This document shows positions 40,055 through 45,633 of a stretch of DNA of 45,633 nt, piece after piece. The stretch is from the NCBI GenBank assembly GCA_002389055.1, contig DGNT01000181.1, positions 13,944 through 59,576 on the forward strand, given 5' to 3'. This stretch comes from Alcanivorax sp. UBA4485. GTDB lineage: Bacteria > Pseudomonadota > Gammaproteobacteria > Pseudomonadales > Alcanivoracaceae. Both the position numbers and the translations under genes were made by a program. The notes below the pieces were generated by a model. It was not told where the DNA came from. It saw only the letters and a program-made list of their open reading frames with translations, and ran no database searches. Each line of letters opens with the position of its first letter. Within the stretch, counting starts at the first letter, position 1.

Positions 40055-40552
40055 ATGACTTCGCTGAAGATTTGGAGTGAAACGACACCTCGCCGTTATA
40101 TCAGCGGTATCGTTGCACTGAACTTGCCTACCTCGCCCGATTCCGGCGATTGGCACACCATGGAGACGCTCCGTGCCCTGAAGCGCGGTGCCAGGATTCC
40201 GTTGTGCCTGGCTGGCGAGAGCACCGAATTTGACGCGCTCGACTACTTCGGGAATGACGGCATCATTGATGCTTCGGCAGCTATCGCGCGTTTGGGTGAA
40301 GATGTGCAAGGGCCAGTGTATGTGGCCTCACATGCCCGTGCAGTGGCGGATATGGTGATGTTGCGCCTTCCCCAAGGCTGGCTGAACCTGGCCCACCTTA
40401 ACCTTGATGATTGGCTGTCGGAGGATGGCAAAGAGCGGGTTATTAATCTGCTCATGAAAGTTCGCGACAGGTTTAGTGACGAAGAGGTGGCTATTCTGGA
40501 GCGTCTTCTGGGTCGCAAATTGAGCACTGGAGGCGTCGACGAAGCCGCGTGA
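40055..40552 (+). CDS. Uncharacterised accessory protein
   Basis: 165-residue soluble protein, not recognised. Distinctive pieces are PRRYISGIVALNLPTSP, GDWHTMETLRAL, then FGNDGIIDASAAIARL and VYVASHARAVADMVML, ending with the acidic LNLDDWLSEDGKERVINLLM helix. It has no membrane segment and no signal. The GDWH and FGxxGIID segments look like conserved motifs of a family, so this is a real gene rather than a random frame. Own promoter candidate at 39984-40012. It is followed by a 46-residue ORF, possibly its partner, as in a small regulatory or toxin-antitoxin pair (inference). Confidence 0.65.
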   Translation: MTSLKIWSETTPRRYISGIVALNLPTSPDSGDWHTMETLRALKRGARIPLCLAGESTEFDALDYFGNDGIIDASAAIARLGEDVQGPVYVASHARAVADMVMLRLPQGWLNLAHLNLDDWLSEDGKERVINLLMKVRDRFSDEEVAILERLLGRKLSTGGVDEAA

Positions 40553-40687
40553 GCGAGGATCCACTTCAAAACCTGCAGCACTTCAGGCCAACGTAGAGGC
40601 GAATAGCGCTTAGTTTTGTGTTTGGATAGCCGCACATCCCGAAGCCGGTCAGGTGATTGCCAAAAGCGATCCGCGAGGAGTTGGAGA

Positions 40688-40828
40688 ATGGGTAAGACCA
40701 AAGATGATATTACGGGTGAAGAGCTGGGAGAAAAGCTGCTTCATGCCGTGCGCGAAATGAAAGCAGGTTACGCCACCAGAACCACAGAAGTTAGTACCAA
40801 TGACGGGGAGCCGCAGAGCGATTCTTAG
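40688..40828 (+). CDS. 46-residue small protein, possible truncated antitoxin
   Basis: ATG 40688 follows GAGGAGTTGGAGA, a strong ribosome site. ITGEELGEKLLHAVREMKAG resembles the N-terminal helix of HigA-like antitoxin and regulator proteins, in which an HTH follows. Here the frame ends soon after (TRTTEVSTNDGEPQSDS). It may be a truncated regulator or a genuine small protein. Low certainty. Confidence 0.45.
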   Translation: MGKTKDDITGEELGEKLLHAVREMKAGYATRTTEVSTNDGEPQSDS

Positions 40829-40865
40829 GGCTGGAACCTTTGCGGCTTAGTCGTCTCTTACCACC

Positions 40866-42086
40866 ATGATCTCTTCTTCCCTGGCTGGGCTTGTTCTGGC
40901 CGCTTTCCTGTCTTTGCTTGTTGCCTGGCCTATGGCTTACGCCGTGGTGCCGCTGGCGGCGGCTGCGCTGGCGCTGGTGACTTTCGCCACGCGGCGCCGT
41001 GCGGTGACGCCGCTGAGCCGCGAAGACGTTTGGTTCCTGGTTGCCCTGGTGGCGTTCTCTTTGATCTGGCTGGCGGATGTGGCGCGCACCGGGGTCTGGC
41101 CCCGGGCGATTGAGCGGGGCGGGCTGTGGTTGCCGCTCTGGCCCTTGCTCGCGGCCTTCGTATGGCTGGGCTGGCGGCGCCTGGGGCCGCCGGCGGCGGC
41201 GCTTTGGAGGGGGGCCGGCCTGGGCGCGTTGTTGGCCGGGCTGATCGCCGGCTGGGAAGTCTGGATCCTGGGCTATGGCCGCGCCAGCAATGGCATCAAC
41301 GCGATTCCTTTCGGCATGCTCTCTTTATTGCTGGGCGCCCTGGCTTGGGTCGGGGTGTTCGCGGTGCGTTCCGGCTGGGCGCGGGCCGGCTTGTTGCTGG
41401 CGCTGGCGTTCGGTCTGGGCGCGTCGCTGCTGTCCGGGACCCGGGGCAGCTGGGTGGTGTTCCCGGCGCTGGTGGCCGTGGTGGGGCTGGGCTTCTGGCG
41501 CACCTTGCCGCGCCCGGTGCTGGGCGGCGGCGTGGCGGCGTTGCTGGGCCTGCTGCTGCTGGCGTCCTTGTCGCCCACCCTGGCGGTGACCGAACGGGTC
41601 GATAAGGCTATGGAGAGCGTGGACGAATACGACCAGGGCGAGCGGGGCAATTCCTTCGGTGTGCGCGTGGAGATGTGGCGTGTCGGCGTGCAGTTGTTTT
41701 CCGAGAGACCTCTGTTGGGCTGGGGCGAAGGGCGGCTGCAAGAGCGGCGCGATGAATGGGTCGCGGAGTGGGGCCTGCACCCGGCGGTGAGTCGGTACGA
41801 CCAGCTTCACAGCGATCTGATCGACACCGCCGCCCGCCGGGGCCTGGTGGGTTTGGGCTCGTTGCTGATGCTGTACGGTGTGCCGTTGCTGCTGTTCGCC
41901 CGGGCCCTGCGTGGCCGCCCCGACGCCACCACCCGGGCTCTGGCGGTGGCCGGCCTGGTGGTGGTGGTCGCCTTTATCGGCTTCGGGCTCACCCAGTCCA
42001 TGCTCCGCGACGCCCGCGGCCTCGCCGGCTACCTGGGCCTGATCACCGCCTGCTGGTGCCTGCTACGCGCCCGCTCCTTGAACTGA
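40866..42086 (+). CDS. O-antigen ligase / Wzy-like membrane protein (WaaL family)
   Basis: 406-residue protein with about 10-12 hydrophobic segments and a C-terminal periplasmic loop. GTRGSWVVFPALVAVVGLGF and the loop ERPLLGWGEGRLQERRDEWV, then YDQLHSDLIDTAARRGLVGL with its conserved His, are the Wzy_C/WaaL signature. WaaL joins completed O-chains to lipid A-core in the periplasm; family members also act as polymerases. As the AT-rich Wzy is already present, it is a ligase or the polymerase for a second glycan (the Wzx of block 1). GC-rich, core-like codons. Confidence 0.85.
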   Translation: MISSSLAGLVLAAFLSLLVAWPMAYAVVPLAAAALALVTFATRRRAVTPLSREDVWFLVALVAFSLIWLADVARTGVWPRAIERGGLWLPLWPLLAAFVWLGWRRLGPPAAALWRGAGLGALLAGLIAGWEVWILGYGRASNGINAIPFGMLSLLLGALAWVGVFAVRSGWARAGLLLALAFGLGASLLSGTRGSWVVFPALVAVVGLGFWRTLPRPVLGGGVAALLGLLLLASLSPTLAVTERVDKAMESVDEYDQGERGNSFGVRVEMWRVGVQLFSERPLLGWGEGRLQERRDEWVAEWGLHPAVSRYDQLHSDLIDTAARRGLVGLGSLLMLYGVPLLLFARALRGRPDATTRALAVAGLVVVVAFIGFGLTQSMLRDARGLAGYLGLITACWCLLRARSLN

Positions 42087-42147
42087 TTTCTTCCTACGCG
42101 TCTCTTAGGCGTCGCCCAGAGCCTATCTCGCGCTCGGCCAACGAATA

Positions 42148-42175
42148 TTGCACCATGTACCAAAATCGGTACAAT
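42148..42175 (+). promoter_or_regulatory. Promoter with embedded operator for the HTH gene
   Basis: TTGCAC (42148-42153), a 16-base spacer and TACAAT (42170-42175). The inverted repeat TGTACC-AAAATC-GGTACA (42156-42173) fills the spacer and overlaps the -10. An HTH regulator gene starts 60 bases downstream. Strong autorepression layout; seen in sequence, function inferred. Confidence 0.6.
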
Positions 42176-42235
42176 GCAATGCGTAAACCGTTCGCTGGAA
42201 AGCTGAGTGTTCACTTCTATAGAAGGTGAAACGCT

Positions 42236-42607
42236 ATGAATAAGCATATCGGATCGAACTTTGATGACTTCCTGGAAGCGGATGACATCCTGGAAGATTG
42301 CTCCGCAGCCGCTATAAAACGCGTCATAACCTGGCAAATTAAGGAACGGATGGGTCAAGCGAAGATGACCCGGAGTGACTTGGCGAAGCGGATGAACACA
42401 AGTCGGGCGGCGGTGGCGAGATTGCTGGACGAACGCGATGAAGGAATGACCATCGATACTCTATCGCGGGCGGCACGCGCGCTGGGTAGTCGCGTCGACG
42501 TTCAGTTCGTTACCGCGAATCCTCTATTTGGGCTCAAGCAGGGGCAGCGCGAATCCATCGAACGCGACGTGCGTCAGCTTCGGCGGCCCCGGCAGTTTAA
42601 AGAATAG
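42236..42607 (+). CDS. XRE-family HTH regulator (antitoxin-like)
   Basis: 123-residue DNA-binding protein. The HTH region is MTRSDLAKRMNTSRAAVARL with LDERDEGMTIDTLSRAARAL (about residues 43-85). The pattern with an N-terminal FDDFLEADDILEDCSA is typical of XRE-type antitoxins related to HigA. No toxin gene is upstream or downstream: 42087-42235 holds only the promoter, and 42608-42754 a 59-base repeat. It probably binds the palindrome at 42156-42173 and controls itself. An orphan antitoxin is the likeliest reading. Confidence 0.85.
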   Translation: MNKHIGSNFDDFLEADDILEDCSAAAIKRVITWQIKERMGQAKMTRSDLAKRMNTSRAAVARLLDERDEGMTIDTLSRAARALGSRVDVQFVTANPLFGLKQGQRESIERDVRQLRRPRQFKE

Positions 42608-42670
42608 CTCAAGCAGCTTAATCGGTTCTTGAGTTCCGTAATATCTCTTGTCCTTCGAAACGGCGCACGC

Positions 42671-42729
42671 TTCGCTGACGTAGATTGAGGTTTTGACGTA
42701 CAACCTGATCGGCCACGACTCGCCATACT
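42671..42729. repeat. 59-base imperfect repeat, copy B
   Basis: Partner of 38955-39013 (TTCGCTGAC, GATTGAGGTT, TCGG and GCCAT in the same phase). It ends 25 bases before the Rpn-family reading frame. Confidence 0.5.
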
Positions 42730-42754
42730 TTCTTTCACACTTTTGGAGGGAAGT

Positions 42755-43568
42755 ATGGATGACCATGACACTAGCTACCGGTTGCTGTTCTCTCATGCCG
42801 AGATGGTCAGGGACTTGCTGACGGGATTCGTGCCTGAGAGCTGGATCGCCGAGTTGGATCTCAACTCTTTGGAAAAGATGAACGGCAGCTATGTCAGCGA
42901 TGACTTGCGCAGCCGCCACAATGACGCCATCTGGCGAGTACGGTGGGGACAGGAGTGGATTTATATTTACTTGCTCCTGGAATTCCAGTCCACGGTTGAT
43001 CGGTTCATGCCGGTGCGCATCCTGACGTATACCGGTTTGCTCTACCAGGACCTGGTTCGTCGCCAGGAGCTGGATAATTCGCGGAAGCTGCCACCGGTGT
43101 TGCCTATCGTGTTGTACAACGGCGCCGCTCGTTGGCGAGCGCCAACGCGAGTGTCAGGTTTAATCCAATCGAGCCCCGAGGCACTGGCTGAGTTTCAGCC
43201 GGATCAGGCGCTTTTACTTATTGATGAAGGCGCCTTCGACATGGACGAGCCGGCGCCGCTTGCGTCGTTGGGCACCCAACGTAAACTTACCTGAGATTCA
43301 TGACCTGCAGGAGACCTATAACATGGTTAGAGACACTGTTCAGGAATGGAAGGACCAACACCACCAAACCGGCCTGCAGCAAGGCCTTGAGCAGGGCTCC
43401 ACCAATGAGGCCCGGGCCATCCTGCGCCGCCAGTTGGTGCGCCGTTTCGGTGACGTGCCCGCTGAGGTTGATGCCCGGCTGGGGCGCGCCACCCGGGCCG
43501 AACTGGAAGGCTGGATTGACCGCCCCTACGAAGTCGACACGCTGGAAGACGTGTTCCGCCCCTCCTAG
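42755..43568 (+). pseudogene. Rpn-family recombination-promoting nuclease, broken by deletion/frameshift
   Basis: Two frames of one gene. The first (42755-43294) has SYRLLFSHAEMVRDLL, RSRHNDAIWRVRW and YIYLLLEFQSTVDRFMPVRI, the PD-(D/E)XK nuclease core, then PIVLYNGAARW. The second frame (about 43280-43568) has LPEIHDLQETYNMVRDTVQEW, a repeat-like GLQQGLEQG and the ERRFG-type tail (RRFGDVPAEVDARLG). About 70 residues that Rpn proteins have between these parts are missing near 43275-43285, and the frame changes there. The ribosome site GGAGGGAAG before 42755 is good. In intact form these proteins resemble transposase_31 and cut DNA, promoting recombination. Confidence 0.8.
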
Positions 43569-43579
43569 CAGCCGCCTCT

Positions 43580-44284
43580 TCAGGCGGCGGTACCCAGCAT
43601 CCGACGAATCAGAATACTGACCTGCTCGAGCGCCTGGTCGGGGGTCATCTGGCCCTTGGGGTTGTACCAGTAGGCCATGCGGTCGCACTGGCTGAGCAGG
43701 GCCAGGGTGACCACCTTGGGGCTCACCGGGGCGTCGTCGTCGACGTAGTCGCGCACCAGGTCCTGGACGGTGTGGCGGTAGCCGGCCATGCGGCCGCTGA
43801 AGTGCCGGGCGGTGTCCTCGGGCAGGAACATGCGCGCGAATTGCGGATCGATCAGGCGGTCGTTGGCGCGGGCGATCAGCCGGTGGCGCATTTTGTAGCC
43901 GGCGTGCCGGCGCACGATTTCGAACAGCCGGTCTTCGCGGGGCACCTCGTCGATGCCTTCCAGGATGTAGCTGAAGAAGTCGGTCATGCCCAGCTCGATG
44001 GCTTCGACCAGCAGCTGCTCCTTGGAGGCGTAGTAGTTATAGAGGGTGGGGGCCTTGAGACCCACCCAGCCGGCCAGGGTACGCATGTTGAGGTTTTCGT
44101 AGCCGCGTTCGGCGAACAGGGCGATGGCGGCCACCAGGATGCGGCTTTGCATGGTGCCGCCGCCGGTCCGCTCGCTGACCTCCCGCAGGTCCTTCTCGAT
44201 GTTCTCGCCGAGGTAGCGCGGTGTCGCCTGGTCGGCCGGCAGACGCGCGCCGTTGCGGGTGCGCCGTATTTTCGGTTCGGTCAT
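43580..44284 (-). CDS. TetR/AcrR-family regulator
   Basis: 234 residues from the ATG at 44284, which shares ATGA with the ligase stop. The N-terminal HTH reads RILVAAIALFAERGYENLNM and GWVGLKAPTLYNYYASKEQL (about 52-98), the TetR signature. The C-terminal ligand-binding half is helical, ending with DQALEQVSILIRRMLG. It is co-transcribed behind an acyl-CoA ligase and probably controls fatty-acid or aromatic-acid catabolic genes, with an acyl-CoA as the likely signal (inference). A GC hairpin (43571-43588) overlaps its stop. Confidence 0.9.
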   Translation of the reverse strand: MTEPKIRRTRNGARLPADQATPRYLGENIEKDLREVSERTGGGTMQSRILVAAIALFAERGYENLNMRTLAGWVGLKAPTLYNYYASKEQLLVEAIELGMTDFFSYILEGIDEVPREDRLFEIVRRHAGYKMRHRLIARANDRLIDPQFARMFLPEDTARHFSGRMAGYRHTVQDLVRDYVDDDAPVSPKVVTLALLSQCDRMAYWYNPKGQMTPDQALEQVSILIRRMLGTAA

Positions 44285-45633
44285 AGGTCCTGTACTTCCC
44301 GCCACATGATCTTGCCGCTGCCGTTCTTGGGCAGGGCGTCCACGAAGTCGACGATTTTCGGCACTTTATACGCGGCCATATTTTCGCGGCACCATTCTAT
44401 CAGGGTCTCGGCGTCCAGGCCCGACTCAGACGCGCGGCGCACCACCACCGCGCGTACGGTCTCGCCCCGGTAGGCGTCCTGGCTGCCGACCACGCAGGCT
44501 TCCTGAATGCCCGGGTGGCGGAACAGCAGGTTTTCCACTTCCGCGGGCCACACCTTGAAGCCGGAGGCGTTGATCATGCGTTTGATGCGGTCGGTGATGT
44601 AGAAGTAGCCGTCGCCGTCGCGCCGCCCCAGATCCCCGGTGAGGAAGTACTTACGGCCGCCGATGTAGACGAAGCTTTTGGCGGTGGCTTCGTCGTTGTT
44701 CCAGTAGCCCTGGAACACCTGCGGGCCGCAGATGGCGATTTCGCCGGGCTGGTTGTCCGCGCACTCTTCGCGGGTGTCCGGGTCCAGCACTTTCACGTCG
44801 GTGCTCATGAACGGAATACCCAGGCACTGCAGCTTGGGGCGGTGGCAGGGGTTCATGTGGGTGGGGCCGGAGGTTTCGGTAAGGCCGTAGCCTTCCACGA
44901 AGTTCAGCCCGTAGGTGTCCCTGAGGCGTTCGGCCACGGCTTCCGGCATGGCCGCGCCGCCGCCGCCGATAAACGCCAGCCGCGACAGGTCGTAGCGTTC
45001 CAGATCCGGTGAGGCGAGCAGGTCCACCACCATGGTGGGGATGCACAGCCAGTGACTGATGCCTTCTTTTTCGATCAGATGGCTGGCCAGGTCGCGCTGC
45101 CAGCGCGGCAGGATCACCAGGGTGCCGCCGCCGAAAAGGGTGCCGTGCATCACGCACACCAGGCCGGTGATGTGGAACAGCGGCAGCACCGCCAGCATCA
45201 CGCTTTCCGGGTCGCCGTTGATCCAATGCCAGCTGGCCACGGCGTTGTGCATGATCGAGCCGTGGTGGTGGACGCAGCCCTTGGGCGCGCCGGTGGTGCC
45301 GCTGGTGTAGGGCAGCAGGCAGGGCGTGTCCGGGTCGCCGATCAGCACCGGCGGCGGCAGGGTGGTGGCGAGCGCCTCCAACCAGGGGGTGACCGGGGTG
45401 CGCCCGTCCACCGGCAGGTCGCAGGTGTTAAGCCAGCCCTGCCACTCGTCCGGCACCGGCAGGTCCTGGCTGGCGCTCGGGTCGAAGGCGTCGGCGTAGC
45501 GGGTCACCAGCAGCCGTTGCAGTTGCTCGTCGCGGGGCAGCTCGTTGTTGGCGCCGGTGAGCTCGCGGGCCAGTTCCGCGGAACAGATCGCCGCCTTGGC
45601 GCCGGCGTTGCGGATGTAGTGGCCCAGCTCGGA
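44281..45633 (-). CDS. Acyl-CoA ligase (AMP-dependent synthetase), 5' end outside the window
   Basis: The open frame runs through the right edge of the window, so the N-terminus is missing; about 450 codons are visible. LLPYTSGTTGAPKGCVHHHG is the ATP-binding P-loop, GYGLTETSG and FLTGDLGRRDGDGYFYITDR follow, and RMINASGFKVWPAEVENLL is the hinge and A8 motif. The catalytic A10 lysine is in KNGSGKIMWRE. It activates a carboxylic acid as an acyl-AMP and then acyl-CoA; the residue set fits a medium- or long-chain fatty-acid enzyme, though the exact substrate is unknown. Confidence 0.93.
   Translation of the reverse strand, partial: SELGHYIRNAGAKAAICSAELARELTGANNELPRDEQLQRLLVTRYADAFDPSASQDLPVPDEWQGWLNTCDLPVDGRTPVTPWLEALATTLPPPVLIGDPDTPCLLPYTSGTTGAPKGCVHHHGSIMHNAVASWHWINGDPESVMLAVLPLFHITGLVCVMHGTLFGGGTLVILPRWQRDLASHLIEKEGISHWLCIPTMVVDLLASPDLERYDLSRLAFIGGGGAAMPEAVAERLRDTYGLNFVEGYGLTETSGPTHMNPCHRPKLQCLGIPFMSTDVKVLDPDTREECADNQPGEIAICGPQVFQGYWNNDEATAKSFVYIGGRKYFLTGDLGRRDGDGYFYITDRIKRMINASGFKVWPAEVENLLFRHPGIQEACVVGSQDAYRGETVRAVVVRRASESGLDAETLIEWCRENMAAYKVPKIVDFVDALPKNGSGKIMWREVQDL

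Noticed and set aside
43571..43588. GC hairpin between the Rpn pseudogene and tetR as a bidirectional terminator
   Set aside because: The stem is good (GCCGCCT and AGGCGGC) but there is no U-run on either strand, and it overlaps the tetR stop.
1..45633. tRNA, rRNA, CRISPR array or intact insertion sequence
   Set aside because: I looked for cloverleaf-like segments, regular short repeats with spacers, and transposase frames with terminal repeats, and found none beyond the broken Rpn-type gene.

Overview
This window looks like a chromosomal segment of a high-GC gammaproteobacterium. The reasons are the gene families present (OhrR/Ohr, YigZ, CysC, RfaH, Wza/Wzb/Wzc/Wzi, Wbp-type sugar genes) and a recurring REP-like intergenic repeat with the core GAGCGGGCC...GCCCGCGAAAGG, a style common in Pseudomonadales. 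A marine Alcanivorax-type genome is my best guess; this is inference only. The window is dominated by a surface-polysaccharide (capsule or O-antigen) locus set between ordinary core genes.

Left flank, 1-8245: an ohrR-ohr peroxide operon, an orphan antitoxin-like small gene, a quinone oxidoreductase, a MntA/HepT toxin-antitoxin pair, a metallopeptidase lacking a visible export signal, yigZ, a DUF1330 gene, an SLC13-type anion transporter and cysC. REP-like repeats sit between many of these genes.

Polysaccharide locus, 8275-33818. Block 1 (8344-14952) carries wbpD, wbpE, an NAD-dependent epimerase, a DegT aminotransferase, a glycosyltransferase and a first Wzx flippase. Block 2 (15108-21715) is the export and control machinery: wzi, wza, wzb, wzc and a glycosyltransferase. 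Block 3 starts with rfaH (21946-22443). A perfect ops element (GGCGGTAGCGTG, 22590-22601) follows just before wbpA, so RfaH probably controls the wbpA-wbpB-wzx-wzy-glycosyltransferase-pglC-pglD-pglE run. WbpA, B, D and E together make UDP-GlcNAc(3NAc)A. PglC, D and E point to a bacillosamine-type (diNAc-trideoxyhexose) initiating sugar. From about 24.95 to 31.65 kb the DNA is visibly AT-rich: a second Wzx, an acetyltransferase, Wzy, two glycosyltransferases and the 5' half of pglC. This looks like a transferred serotype cassette whose right junction lies inside pglC.

Accessory tail, 33819-43568. Two decayed fragments of the pglE 3' end (36200-36303 and 38718-38862) bracket inserted modules. 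The first module is a compact three-gene operon of a TIGR04255 protein, an HTH protein and a protein with a SHDCDVAN motif. It has a direct-repeat operator candidate and resembles an uncharacterised defence or toxin-antitoxin-type system. The second is a deacetylase/N-formyltransferase pair plus an opposing acetyltransferase, probably for sugar tailoring. Then come an NYN-domain protein between repeat relics, an unrecognised gene with a 46-residue partner, an O-antigen ligase/polymerase, an HTH regulator with an operator inside its promoter, and a broken Rpn-family nuclease.

Right flank, 43580-45633 (minus strand): an acyl-CoA ligase, cut by the window edge, overlapping a TetR regulator by ATGA.

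No tRNA, rRNA, CRISPR array or intact insertion sequence was seen.
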